Shown in pieces: positions 34,760-44,507 of a stretch of 64,000 bases of DNA (the stretch's first letter is position 1; each line of letters starts with the position of its first letter). Source of the stretch: GCA-2748575 sp965222725 (GTDB taxonomy: Bacteria; Pseudomonadota; Gammaproteobacteria; Pseudomonadales; Ketobacteraceae); contig OZ244969.1 in NCBI GenBank assembly GCA_965222725.1, positions 4,092,001-4,156,000 on the forward strand, given 5' to 3'. The translations under genes and the position numbers were made by a program. The notes under the pieces are model-generated. The model made no database searches, was not told where the DNA came from, and was given only the letters and a program-made list of their open reading frames with translations.

Positions 34760-36922
34760 TCCATTCTGGATTTTTCAAAAATCGAATCAGGCAAGCTCAC
34801 CATTGTAAAAGAAGCCTTTCAGCCGGTTGAGGTGATCGACGCAGTTGCCCATTTGTTCAACCTGCGTCTGGCGGAGCAGGGCCATCAGGTGGAACTGGTG
34901 ACCTTTACGGATCCGGCGTTGCCACCCAGGTCGCTGGGGGATAAATCCCGTCTGCAACAGGTACTGACCAACCTGGTGGGGAATGCGGTGAAGTTTACTG
35001 AAAGCGGTCATGTTTTGCTGGGTGTTAACAGAGTTTACGGGAGCGATACTTCTGGTTATGGCGATGACGATGGCGAGGGCGATAGGGAGGGCGAGGGATA
35101 TGGCGATGGTGTACGGCTACGCTTTTTCGTGGAAGACACCGGTATTGGCATGAAACCGGAATACCTGGCCGATTTATTTGAACCCTTCACCCAGGCGGAT
35201 ACCAGTATCAGCCAGCGATATGGCGGCACCGGTCTGGGTATGACCATTTCACGACAGCTCACGGAACTGATGGGTGGCAGCATCCGGGCAGACAGCGATT
35301 ATGGCAAGGGAACCCGTTTTGAAGTGGAACTGACATTGCCACTGGCAAACGCAGATATAGAAGAACAGGAAAAGCATGCCGCGAGAACTACGACCATTCC
35401 CGACGAACTCAGATCCCGCAAGGTATTGCTGATTGATGACTCCGAAGCGGCTTCCTGTACGCTGGAGACTTATCTGAACCATCTTGGCCTTCAGGTGAAC
35501 CGTGCAGGTACGATGTGCGAAGCGCTGGCCGCATTGGAAGCCGAAGACAGTGGCTTTGATCTGGTGTTGCTTGACTGGGATCTGGCCGGGGGCGATAGCC
35601 TGGAATTATTGAGGCACATCAAGGTGAACAATGATGTGCAAGGCAACGTTATTTTTATGAATTCGGTAACCGGCAACATGACAGAAGAACACCTGTTCAA
35701 TGCCGGTGCGGATGGTGTTCTGGTCAAACCGGTAAGCCTTGATCAGTTACGGCAGGCGGTATCAGCGGTGTTCGGGTATGGCGGTAATTCTGCCGGAGAT
35801 ACGATCCGGTCACCGGCTGCTGTAGCGCGTAATCAGTTTCAGGGTTGCAGGGTGTTGCTGGCGGAAGACAACCTGATAAACCAGGAAATTGCATTAGCCA
35901 TGCTGAGAAGGCTGGGCATAACCGCAGATGCCGTTGATGATGGCAAAAAAGCGGTCGCTGCCGTAGAGCAGAACGAATACGACGCGGTGTTTATGGATAT
36001 CGAAATGCCCGTTATGAACGGCTATGAGGCCACAAGGCTGATCAGATCCCATCGCCGTTTTCGGAATCTGCCCATTATTGCAATGACTGCCCACGCCATG
36101 GTGGGGGCCGAGCAGGAAGGGCTGGACGCGGGAATGAGTGCTTACCTGACCAAGCCCATCTCTCTGGATAAACTGGGTCATACGCTGGGTTTACAACTGG
36201 AGAGCAGGGGCGTTTTTCCTGAACTGGATAATACAATTGCTGACGGGAGCACAACACTCGCCCATGAGCCACATGCCGGTGCCGGCGCTGATACCGTTGG
36301 CGGACTGGAACAACTGATCAATCTTCGGCAGCTCATGGATGAAACCGGTATTGATCTGAATACGATCCAGGAAATTCTCAGGGTGTTTTATGTGAACAAC
36401 AGCAACATGGCCGGTAAAATCCGGGCCACAGTTAAAGAGGGCGACACAGAGGCTGTACGGGCTCTGAGCCATGGCCTGAAAGGCAGCTCTGCCAATATCG
36501 GTGCGTTCAGCCTGATGAGGCACGCAGAAGCGCTGGAAGCAGCCTGTATCAGCAACGAATCCATGGCACGACTGAACGAGTGTGCGACGCTGTTAATCCA
36601 GGAGCTTGAAAAACTGCTTGCCGCCTTGCGGAAACTACCTGATGACAGGGGGGTACGCAACGCGCTGACGGCGGTGGACCCGGTTGATTCAGAAAACCTG
36701 TACCAGGTATCCGGACAGCTGGTTCAGGCGTTGGAAGATTGCGAGCCTTCCAAAGTGAAAAAATATTTTACCGAAGTTATAGCCGTGCTGGGCACCCGCA
36801 AAACCCGGCGGCTGAAAAACCTTATTGATAATTTCGATTACCTGGCGGCAGCGAAAGAACTACATCTTTTGTTGGCAGAGGTCTCTTCTGATTACAAACC
36901 GAAACATAAACCTGCCCTTTAA
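34760..36922 (+). pseudogene. hybrid sensor histidine kinase, 5' end removed by transposon
   Basis: The frame begins at the transposon junction in the middle of the HisKA dimerisation helix (ILDFSKIESGKL) and runs about 720 residues. The remaining domains are HATPase_c (NLVGNAVKFTESG, DTGIGMKPEYL, GGTGLGMTISRQL), a degenerate receiver (LLIDDSEAA... DLVLLDWD), a complete receiver (VLLAEDNLINQE, VFMDIEMPVMNG, LTKPIS) and an HPt domain with the phospho-His in LSHGLKGSSANIG. The sensor part and the phospho-accepting H-box are gone, so it cannot autophosphorylate as it stands. The first possible start is GTG 34832. An acidic Gly-rich insertion lies in the ATPase domain (about 35037-35110). Confidence 0.85.
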
Positions 36923-37033
36923 TCATCAATTGATTCAATTATTCTGTTCTTGTAGCTTGCTACCATTTTACGAATAAGTAAAAAATCAGGCCCGGTTGTG
37001 TGGCTTTTCCTGCAGGCTAAGGATAATAAAAAT

Positions 37034-40000
37034 ATGATGATCACTTACCCGTCTTTTGGTTTGTTTTTCAGGGTTTTGTTTGCTTCTTTCGGGTTAGTTC
37101 TTTTGGCTGGGTGCGGCGGCAATCAGGCGGGTCTTGCTGCTCACAAATTTGAAGGTACATGGGACAGGCTTCCTGACTTTACCTCTTTGTCGCCAGTTTA
37201 CTCCACGGTAGTGGACTCTGTCGGTACACACAATATAGGCAGCGATAATTACGGACTGGTACTTAACGGAGTCATTAAACTGAATGCCGCCGGTAGCTAC
37301 CGGTTTCACCTTACCTCCGATGACGGCTCACGTTTGATCCTGAACGGTGAGTTGATTGCCGATAACGATGGCGCCCACGGCGAGCGCACAGTGGTGTCCG
37401 AACCCCTGCAACTTCAGGCGGGCGACCATCAGTTGCGGATAGAGTATTTTCAGGTTACCGGAGGTCAGTCATTATCTCTTGCAGTGCAACAGGATGGCGG
37501 CAACGTTCTGCCATTCAGCACAGAACAACTGTTCCATAACAATAATCATAACAACCCCAATGAAGGTGCCCTGGAAGATGACGGTGGTGATACAGCATTC
37601 CCGAACAGCACCAACAGCCTGAGTCAGGGCGAGCGCATGCTGAATGATGATTATCTGGAATCGGATAATGGTGATTACCGCTTTTATCTGCAGGGCGACG
37701 GTAATCTGGTGCTGCGCAACTGGAACACCCGCGAAGCGCTCTGGTCGTCTGGCACTAATGGCCAGGGTGGCACCCGTTTGCAATTACAAAGCGACAGTAA
37801 CCTGGTGCTTTATACCGACGGCGGCAGCGCTCTCTGGGCCAGTAACACCGTGGGTTCTGGCGCCGAATATCTGATTCTGCAAAACGATGGCAACCTGGTG
37901 CTGAAAACAGGTTCCCATAGTGCCGTGTGGAGCACTGACACCGGTGACAGCGCCGGCGGTGGGTCAGGTGGCGACGATGACGACGGGGGCGGCAATGACG
38001 GGGGCGATGGCGGTGGTGGCTCCGGTGGTGGCGGTACCGGGGACGGTGAGGCCGATAGCACCGGCCGTTTTTCTACGCCTTCTGCCGCGCTTTATTCGCT
38101 GAACAATGAAAGGCAAAGAGGTTTTCCGCAAATCATTGATACCGGATTCGGTGGTAATGGGCACTCCGAAACCTGGGATGGTCGTATTTTTGTGCGTACC
38201 CGCACTCAGGGCTGGTTTGCCAGTACCTTCCGACCCGAACGCATTGTGCGTAATAACGACGGTACGGTGGATTTTCGTCAGGGCGCCTTTGGCAACAGTG
38301 TGCTGCTGGAAGCCAGAGACGATGCTCCGGATATGCAGCTGAACTGGCTGGCCATTGTGCCCGATCCCTCTGTTAGTGGAGAGAATCCCTACCCCTCAAA
38401 CAGTGGCGGGAGCTATGCATTCAATGGCAGTTATCGTACCTACAAGGCGCTTGTCTATCACACGTCAAAACGTAATGGCGACAATGACCAGATGGGATTC
38501 CGCCGCGCCACCTTTATTGTCAGTAACGGCAACACTGCCAATGCGCAGGTGGTGTCGGCTGATTTTACCAGTGGTTTCCAGAAGCTTCGTTTGCAGAGTG
38601 GCGCTGATTTCCGTTGCATCGAGCCCTCTGCCACCATTGATGGCCGGTTGATCATCTGTCAGGGCCACCCTGATAACAATGGCCGGATTGATAACCTGGT
38701 TTACAGCTGGAATCCGGTGGCTGGTGCCACCACTGGCTGGCGTTCACCAAAATCCATTGCCAACATGTACTGGGATGATCGAAATGCCAACGTTGCCGGA
38801 ATGCCTTTTTACGTGCGTTATCCCATGGCGGAACGCCCACTGTTAGACGCAACGGGCAACGACTTTAATCGTAATGAGCTGGTTAAAGGGGCTTACCCCT
38901 GGATAAGCCGTGATGGCTCGGAACTCTTTTATCAGGCATCCAACGACGGAACATCCGGAAGAAGAACGGGCACCAGCGTAGTGGGCCGTTGGACCGGCTG
39001 GATAGTACGCCATATTGATGGTCCAATAAACCGCAACCGTCGGGATAACAATAACTTTCCTTCCACCGGGCGGCGTTTGTTTATTTCTTCCCCCGGGGCC
39101 TTCACCACCATGTGGGCGCCCTACAAGGATGTTGCTGATCTGAAAATCCCTTATTCACTACACGGGCCCGTGTATCCTATTTTTGGTTCCAATTCACAGG
39201 ACTACAATGAAGTGGGATTTGACGACTATCTGGATGGCAACTTTGTGCTGTACTACGGCATGAATGAACAGCTTGATCGGGCAGGGCGCTTCCAGACAAA
39301 TCGCACCAATGATACTTCCGGCCACTTCAACAATGGCACCCTTGTGGGAGCCCGTTTTCCTATTGAATATAACGGCGTTGATGAAATCGTTGGTCGCTAT
39401 GGCCAGGCTATTTACTTTCAGGGTGGAAACTACATTAACGTTGCCAAAAATGACGGCTGGAACACACTGGCGGATGGGGTCACTGTGGATTTCTGGGTCA
39501 GAAAAATCAATGGCAGCGGCACCATACGTCTGTTCAATCTGCAAAGTGGCCTGGAGGTATACCTGACCGGTGGCAACAGGCTTAACACGGCCATTACCAA
39601 TACCACCGGTAGCCGGGTGACTTTGTCCGGCCCATCGATTACTTCAAACAACTGGCACCATGTGGCCGTGACCTATCACCCGGGTTCACGGGCACTGACG
39701 CTCTATATGAACGGTAGCGAAAGGGCCAGCCGTACAGTTAACGGTTTCGGTAGTCTTAACACCAGTGGTAGCGTACGTATCGGGCCGGAAAGCTCTTCCG
39801 GCCTGCTGTTACTGGATGAGGTCAAGGTATCCAACGTTGCCCGCAGGCCTTATGAAATCGGACACTATGCCAATATTGATATACACAGCGGGCCCAACAG
39901 TGCACTGGCCAGCCGCATACCCGGTCATTTAAGCGGATTGCAGAGCAAGGCAACGGCTGTTTATCGTTTCAGTTCCGGGGCGGCCGACCTGGGTGAGGAT

Positions 40001-40795
40001 CTGTTCAATGATGTCATACTGTCGCGACAGCGCACCACATCCTGTTCCACCTGCCATGAGCCGGCCTTGAGTTTTACCGATGGTAAATCCATAGCCGAAG
40101 GCAATGAGCCTACCGATGATGGTGTCAGAAATTCCCCGATGCTGTTAAACCGGTTGTTCTCCACGCTGCAGGGCTGGAGCGGCAACGCAGAATCCCTGGA
40201 TACCCAGGCGTTGATTCCTATCGAAGCCGTGCATGAGCTGAATCTGCCCATGGACCAGGCGGTGACACGATTACGCAGCGAAGGGAATTACTCCGCCCGT
40301 TTCCAGCAAGTGTATGGTGAACTGCCCAACAGCCGTAATATTGCTGCGGCACTGGCCAGCTTTCAGGCCATACAGTTTTCGCCCAGAACACGCCTGGATG
40401 ATTTTAATGACGGCAATCTGTCGGCGCTCAATGATTCTGAATATCGCGGCAAGTTGTTGTTTGATGGCAAGGCCCGCTGCGGTGGCTGTCATGCCGGTGT
40501 CAACTTTACTGATGAAAGCTTCCGCCATAACGGCCTGGTGGATAACGGCGACATCGGCCGGGCAGAAATCACCAGCCGCGACCGGGACTACAAGCTGTTC
40601 AAGGTTCCTTCTCTGCGCGCGGTGCGGAACACCGCCCCGTACATGCATGATGGCAGCCTTGCAACACTGAGAAGCGTGGTGGAAGCCTACAATAATCCAC
40701 CGGCACCAACGGATGTGCAGGATACGGATATCCGGCCGCTGGAACTCAGCAGCCACGAAATTACAGACCTGGTGAATTTCCTTAATACCTTGTAA
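37034..40795 (+). CDS. outer-membrane lipoprotein: PA14-like, bulb-lectin, LamG-like and di-heme peroxidase domains
   Basis: A 1253-residue lipoprotein. ATG 37034 is chosen (AAGGAT upstream; an in-frame GTG is at 36998). The lipobox LLAGC places the lipid Cys at 27. A PA14-like domain (about 33-163) has YRFHLTSDDGSRLILNG. A bulb-type lectin domain (about 195-300) has three repeats, of which QSDSNLVLY matches the mannose motif. A Gly/Asp linker (305-340) precedes a middle region (about 345-750) that I do not recognise. A LamG-like jelly roll (about 780-970) has NNWHHVAVTYHPGSRALTLY. A MauG/cytochrome c peroxidase-type di-heme domain has CSTCH at 1004 and CGGCH at 1149. It probably binds glycan at the surface and does heme redox chemistry there. 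It is convergent with the operon at 40913-43141. Confidence 0.85.
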   Translation: MMITYPSFGLFFRVLFASFGLVLLAGCGGNQAGLAAHKFEGTWDRLPDFTSLSPVYSTVVDSVGTHNIGSDNYGLVLNGVIKLNAAGSYRFHLTSDDGSRLILNGELIADNDGAHGERTVVSEPLQLQAGDHQLRIEYFQVTGGQSLSLAVQQDGGNVLPFSTEQLFHNNNHNNPNEGALEDDGGDTAFPNSTNSLSQGERMLNDDYLESDNGDYRFYLQGDGNLVLRNWNTREALWSSGTNGQGGTRLQLQSDSNLVLYTDGGSALWASNTVGSGAEYLILQNDGNLVLKTGSHSAVWSTDTGDSAGGGSGGDDDDGGGNDGGDGGGGSGGGGTGDGEADSTGRFSTPSAALYSLNNERQRGFPQIIDTGFGGNGHSETWDGRIFVRTRTQGWFASTFRPERIVRNNDGTVDFRQGAFGNSVLLEARDDAPDMQLNWLAIVPDPSVSGENPYPSNSGGSYAFNGSYRTYKALVYHTSKRNGDNDQMGFRRATFIVSNGNTANAQVVSADFTSGFQKLRLQSGADFRCIEPSATIDGRLIICQGHPDNNGRIDNLVYSWNPVAGATTGWRSPKSIANMYWDDRNANVAGMPFYVRYPMAERPLLDATGNDFNRNELVKGAYPWISRDGSELFYQASNDGTSGRRTGTSVVGRWTGWIVRHIDGPINRNRRDNNNFPSTGRRLFISSPGAFTTMWAPYKDVADLKIPYSLHGPVYPIFGSNSQDYNEVGFDDYLDGNFVLYYGMNEQLDRAGRFQTNRTNDTSGHFNNGTLVGARFPIEYNGVDEIVGRYGQAIYFQGGNYINVAKNDGWNTLADGVTVDFWVRKINGSGTIRLFNLQSGLEVYLTGGNRLNTAITNTTGSRVTLSGPSITSNNWHHVAVTYHPGSRALTLYMNGSERASRTVNGFGSLNTSGSVRIGPESSSGLLLLDEVKVSNVARRPYEIGHYANIDIHSGPNSALASRIPGHLSGLQSKATAVYRFSSGAADLGEDLFNDVILSRQRTTSCSTCHEPALSFTDGKSIAEGNEPTDDGVRNSPMLLNRLFSTLQGWSGNAESLDTQALIPIEAVHELNLPMDQAVTRLRSEGNYSARFQQVYGELPNSRNIAAALASFQAIQFSPRTRLDDFNDGNLSALNDSEYRGKLLFDGKARCGGCHAGVNFTDESFRHNGLVDNGDIGRAEITSRDRDYKLFKVPSLRAVRNTAPYMHDGSLATLRSVVEAYNNPPAPTDVQDTDIRPLELSSHEITDLVNFLNTL

Positions 40796-40849
40796 CGCGC
40801 AACCAGCGAGAGTAGTTAATAAAAGAAGACAATAAAAGCAGCCAATAAA

Positions 40850-40880
40850 AAAGGGAGCCAAATCGTGGCTCCCTTTTTTA
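40850..40880. terminator. bidirectional terminator between convergent genes
   Basis: AAGGGAGCCA (40851-40860) and TGGCTCCCTT (40866-40875) form a perfect stem with a 5-base loop, followed by a T-run on the plus strand and preceded by an A-run that serves the minus strand. It can end both the lipoprotein gene and the opposing three-gene operon. Confidence 0.9.
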
Positions 40881-40912
40881 TTCGGTTCGAATATTGCTGT
40901 TATCCCATCAAA

Positions 40913-41395
40913 TCATTTTTCCAGCAGCTTTCCTTCCAGGTCCTTGCACACTCTGGCGACTTCATTAACCGTCCATTCGTTTTTCCCCTGATAGTAATGG
41001 TTTGAATAAATGAGTGATTGGGGGTCATGGTGGTTTCTGATGATTTCTGTACAGCGGGCAATACGCTCCTTGACAGGACACTGGCTTCGGGAAAAGACAC
41101 CGCCGTTCATGGATTCGCAGCTTTGCTTCAGGTCCGTCATTTTGTGGCGGATATCGTCTGATATGGGATATTCACGGCACTGGTTGGAAAACTCAAACAG
41201 TTTGCAGGAATACACATCGGCACGGGAAAGAATCGCCAGCCGTTGTTCAAGTTCGGCTTGTTCCTCCTGTGCATGATGATCATCCAGGTGGTCATCGTGC
41301 AAGGTGTCGTGAGGGTCAGAGCCGGCATTAATGGCAGGAGAAAAACCCACCGCCAATGCCAGCACTGTGGCTGGAATAATGGTTGTTTTCATCAT
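40913..41395 (-). CDS. hypothetical exported His/Cys-containing protein
   Basis: An unrecognised 160-residue protein. It has a signal peptide (1-24, ending INAGS), a His/Asp-rich start of the mature chain (DPHDTLHDDHLDDHHAQEEQ), a short coiled coil and six Cys (SCKLF, NQCREY, QSCESM, SQCPVK, ARCTEI, VCKDLE) that could make three disulfides. It is the last of three tightly spaced minus-strand genes (12-base gap to the previous one), which begin with a PA14-phosphoesterase lipoprotein. Secretion and an oxidising location are likely; function unknown. Confidence 0.75.
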   Translation of the reverse strand: MMKTTIIPATVLALAVGFSPAINAGSDPHDTLHDDHLDDHHAQEEQAELEQRLAILSRADVYSCKLFEFSNQCREYPISDDIRHKMTDLKQSCESMNGGVFSRSQCPVKERIARCTEIIRNHHDPQSLIYSNHYYQGKNEWTVNEVARVCKDLEGKLLEK

Positions 41396-41407
41396 TAACT
41401 ACCTGAT

Positions 41408-41710
41408 TTACTGTTCCAGAGCTTCGTATTTTCTTTGCAGATTCTGCTCACACAGGGTACAGGTGGCCGATTGCCGACAGCGATGGGCCGGCTGACCCTG
41501 AATGCCCAGTTCACCGGTAACAAGATCACACTGCACATCCAGTGCAGTTGCGCGGCCCGGATAGCAAACGTCCTTAACGTCCTCCCAGGCGCCTGCTTTT
41601 GCCTCGGCCAGAGTAGAGGCGCTGTGGCTACCTTGTGCAATGGTGGATTCACAATCTGCATAAGCCTGTGGTATCAACAGGCCCATTATAATGGCTATCA
41701 GGAATTTCAT
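41408..41710 (-). CDS. hypothetical small exported Cys-rich protein
   Basis: An unrecognised 100-residue protein with signal peptide 1-18 (ending AYAD). The mature chain of about 82 residues has seven Cys (DCEST, VCYPG, QCDLV, RCRQS, TCTLCEQ), a pattern suited to disulfides or metal; the CTLC pair near the end is notable. It lies 3 bases after the phosphoesterase stop and 12 before the next gene, so all three share a transcript. Confidence 0.75.
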   Translation of the reverse strand: MKFLIAIIMGLLIPQAYADCESTIAQGSHSASTLAEAKAGAWEDVKDVCYPGRATALDVQCDLVTGELGIQGQPAHRCRQSATCTLCEQNLQRKYEALEQ

Positions 41711-41713
41711 GGT

Positions 41714-43141
41714 TCAATACCCCTTCATGACAGTAAAACTATCAATAATCTGACCGTTAATATTCTTGAAGTAAAAATCTGCCCGATCATCGTAGAATGT
41801 TGCGAACATGGCACCATAGCGCGCGCCCTGAGTGGAGGTATAAATGCTGGCCCACCAGTTGCCACTGCGTTCCTGATCGCGGATACCGATTCCCCCCAGA
41901 CCGGAAACAAAGGCAAAGGTTCTGCCTTCGGTAACCGTGAAGCTTGAGGATGTGCTGGCGATAGTCTGAGAACTCATATCACTCAGCAAATGGGTACGGG
42001 AGTAAGAGTGTTCATGACCTGTGGCGATAATAGCCCCTACCTGACGGCAGGTTTCGTAAGCGGTCCAGCCCACCTCATCGGATTTACCGCCCGCCTGCAT
42101 ATCCCGCTGGTTTTTATGCCAGGCGCAAATACGCCAGCTATTGGCCGGGGCGTTGGCCAGCCGGTTGCTGATATAGTTCTCGTGATCGGACCGGGATCCT
42201 GCTGACCCGATGGCAGACAGAACGATATAGAGGTTCTTGTAAGTACAGGTCATTTGTTCCGCATAATCACCGCTGCAATTAACGGCGCTCTGGCGATTCA
42301 GGCGGGCCTCGCCATAATTTTTCACATCGTTAAAGTTGCTGTCTCCGTAATCGTGATTGCCGGCGGCGATAATGGCGGGGTCTGAATTGCCCAGCGTTGT
42401 TCTGACCATGGAATCCCAGTTATCATCGCGACTGGCACTGTAGGAGGTGTCACCCGCAACGATGGTCAGCTCTGCGCCTTCCTGTTTGATCAGATCAAGC
42501 ACCCTCTGGAAATTACTACCGGTGCCTGTATCGCCGATAAAGGCGACGGTTACGCCGCCGTCGTTGCCACCATCGTTACCGCCGTCATCACCACCATCGT
42601 CGCCGCCACCATCACCGCCGCCGGTGTCGGCCAGCTTGTGGTTATTATTATGGCTCACCATGTCAGCGGCTACTGCAGTGACCGGGCCATCGTTATACTG
42701 GTAACTTAACGATAATTCCTGAGGGCCGGTCGCCTGAAAGTATTCAATGCGAAGTTCATGGGCACCGGAGGAAAGAGGAATATTGCCGGATGACACTGTG
42801 GCAGCTGTATGGGTGCCGTCGTTGTTGGCAACAACGCTGCCGTTGATCAGCAGCCGGGAACCGTCATCGGACCTTAGATGGAACCGGTATTGGCCCGTCT
42901 GATCCAGATCAAGTTTGCCTTTAAGCACCAGTCCGTAGTTCTGAACACCCAGACTATGGGTGCCGGCGTCAGGTACTGTGTGTTGCGAGGAGGGAGCCAG
43001 TGTTGAAAAATCAGGGAGCCGTGACCAGTTCCCGTCATATTTGTGGGCTACCAGCCCGGCTTCTCCACCACAGCCGCTTAGCAGAATACCCGCCAGCAAC
43101 CACACGGATACAATGCGGCGTTTGAATACCCCGTAAATCAT
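41714..43141 (-). CDS. lipoprotein with PA14-like module and calcineurin-like phosphoesterase
   Basis: A 475-residue lipoprotein with lipobox LLSGC (Cys24). Residues about 25-165 repeat the N-terminal module of the large lipoprotein at 37034, from GCGG..AGL.AHK to YRFHLRSDDGSRLLINGS and LRIEYFQATG. A Gly/Asp linker (about 172-197) follows, and then a metallophosphoesterase domain with the usual metal motifs FIGDTGTG, VAGDTSYS, AAGNHDYGD and ATGHEHSYSR. This resembles purple-acid-phosphatase-type or alkaline phosphodiesterase catalytic domains. The substrate is unknown. It leads a three-gene operon with two small Cys-rich exported proteins. Confidence 0.87.
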   Translation of the reverse strand: MIYGVFKRRIVSVWLLAGILLSGCGGEAGLVAHKYDGNWSRLPDFSTLAPSSQHTVPDAGTHSLGVQNYGLVLKGKLDLDQTGQYRFHLRSDDGSRLLINGSVVANNDGTHTAATVSSGNIPLSSGAHELRIEYFQATGPQELSLSYQYNDGPVTAVAADMVSHNNNHKLADTGGGDGGGDDGGDDGGNDGGNDGGVTVAFIGDTGTGSNFQRVLDLIKQEGAELTIVAGDTSYSASRDDNWDSMVRTTLGNSDPAIIAAGNHDYGDSNFNDVKNYGEARLNRQSAVNCSGDYAEQMTCTYKNLYIVLSAIGSAGSRSDHENYISNRLANAPANSWRICAWHKNQRDMQAGGKSDEVGWTAYETCRQVGAIIATGHEHSYSRTHLLSDMSSQTIASTSSSFTVTEGRTFAFVSGLGGIGIRDQERSGNWWASIYTSTQGARYGAMFATFYDDRADFYFKNINGQIIDSFTVMKGY

Positions 43142-43263
43142 TTGTTACCCCAAGTTTATTATTCGATTGGATTATTCGGACGAATAGCTAAAGATGGGGC
43201 CTTTTCAATTGAAATGCTTGAATAAACTGATGATTGCCCCTGAGCCGGGACAGTGGTTCACAA

Positions 43264-43304
43264 AAAATTAAAAGGGGCCGGACAGCTGCCGGCCACTTTT
43301 AATT
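43264..43304 (-). terminator. terminator of the TPR-LysM gene
   Basis: A long stem (AATTAAAA.GGGCCGG against CCGGCC.CTTTTAATT, loop near 43281-43287) overlaps the gene's stop codon. On the minus strand it is followed by TTTTTTG, making a good intrinsic terminator. Confidence 0.8.
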
Positions 43305-44507
43305 ATCTTCGGTATAGCTGATAGCAAATTCCTGCTGGCGGTCCAGAACGGTTTTACAACGTTCATGATAGGAACGGGACAGCAGGTGAGTGGGATCCAG
43401 ACTCAGTGCCTGTTCCCACAGCACCAGTGCCTCCTGAAAACGATCCTCGTTAAAAAGTGCTACAGCCTGGGTGTGATACTGATTTACCGTGCCGGCTTTG
43501 ATTTGCTGATAAAGGCTTTTACCTGCGTCTGAGTCTGGCACCAGGTTGAGGCTGGCATTGATGTTTTCCATGGCAAGATCCAGCTGGCCTGATTTCAGAT
43601 ACAGGCTCGCCAGACGCTGGTGGTCCCGGGCTTTGGTCTGGCCGTCGAGCGCAAGGATACGCGCGGCATAACCGGTTTCTTGCGGATTCAGTTTGGTGGC
43701 TTTTTTATAGAGCAGGGCGGCGCGTTTCAGTTCCCCGGCCCGTTCCAGTCTGGCGGCTTCGCCCGCGTAGGCTGCTTCCAGGAGTGAGCCGGTATCCTTC
43801 AGGCCTGTTTTAATGCGAAGAGACTCAAGCAACTGAATGGCTTCCACAAAGCGCGTCTGTTCTATGTAGGTGCTGGCCAGTTGAAGTTCTTCATTGGATG
43901 GGGCAGCCTGCTTCGTCTTCGGTGTAGCATTGTTCCGGGCCACCATGGGCTTATAGCGTAACGGAATTCTTACCACCTGTCCTTTTACCAGAGAGGCCGG
44001 ATTATCCATGCCGTTGTATCTGGTCAGGATGTAAAACTTCAGGTGATCTTTAAGAAAGCGGTCGGCAATCCGGGTCATGGAATCCCCTCGGCCGGCTTTG
44101 TATTCAAAATATTCCGGTCCAAAATAAACGATGGGGTCCATCTTTATCTGTTCCAGAAAATTGTTGGCACTGGCATTATCCGGATCAGCCGCCAGTACCT
44201 GTGTCAGATGGTTCTGCGCTGATTGCGTATCGCCTTTACCCAGAGCTGCTATGGCCTGATTGATAGTTCGGGCGATATTCACTTTTGTCGCGGGTTGCGA
44301 TTGCGTTTCCCGGGCGGGATTCAGTGGGACTGCCTCATCAGGATGAATAGCATGACTGATGACAGACGGATTTTCTGTATTCTGGTTAACCCAATTGGAT
44401 TCCGGTACCTGCCATAGCGTGCTGCATCCACTTAAAGTGGTTAACCCGAGTACCGGGCCGAACAACAAGCTGGAAATAAGGTACAACGGCCTACTGCTGA
44501 CCTTCAT
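43299..44507 (-). CDS. TPR lipoprotein with LysM-like domain
   Basis: A 402-residue lipoprotein, lipobox TLSGC (Cys28). The parts are a first TPR unit (about 75-120, INQAIAALGKGDTQSAQNHL), a LysM-like peptidoglycan-binding segment (about 133-185, YEYKAGRGDSMTRIADRFLKD to LVKGQVVRIPL) and further TPR repeats to the end (YIEQTRFVEAIQLLESL, HQRLASLYLKSGQLDLAMEN, ALFNEDRFQEALVLWEQALS). A periplasmic scaffold bound to the outer membrane and cell wall is likely. Similar proteins are encoded near kinase or secretion genes, but no specific partner is shown here. Confidence 0.83.
   Translation of the reverse strand: MKVSSRPLYLISSLLFGPVLGLTTLSGCSTLWQVPESNWVNQNTENPSVISHAIHPDEAVPLNPARETQSQPATKVNIARTINQAIAALGKGDTQSAQNHLTQVLAADPDNASANNFLEQIKMDPIVYFGPEYFEYKAGRGDSMTRIADRFLKDHLKFYILTRYNGMDNPASLVKGQVVRIPLRYKPMVARNNATPKTKQAAPSNEELQLASTYIEQTRFVEAIQLLESLRIKTGLKDTGSLLEAAYAGEAARLERAGELKRAALLYKKATKLNPQETGYAARILALDGQTKARDHQRLASLYLKSGQLDLAMENINASLNLVPDSDAGKSLYQQIKAGTVNQYHTQAVALFNEDRFQEALVLWEQALSLDPTHLLSRSYHERCKTVLDRQQEFAISYTEDN

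Noticed and set aside
34832..36922. An intact response-regulator-type gene starting at GTG 34832
   Set aside because: The same frame continues upstream into a classic HisKA helix (ILDFSKIESGKL) up to the transposon junction, so the gene is a truncated kinase rather than a complete smaller protein.
37950..38050. GGTGG/GGCGG repeats as a possible DNA repeat array
   Set aside because: They encode the Gly/Asp linker of the lipoprotein; spacing is irregular. The same holds for 42540-42625.
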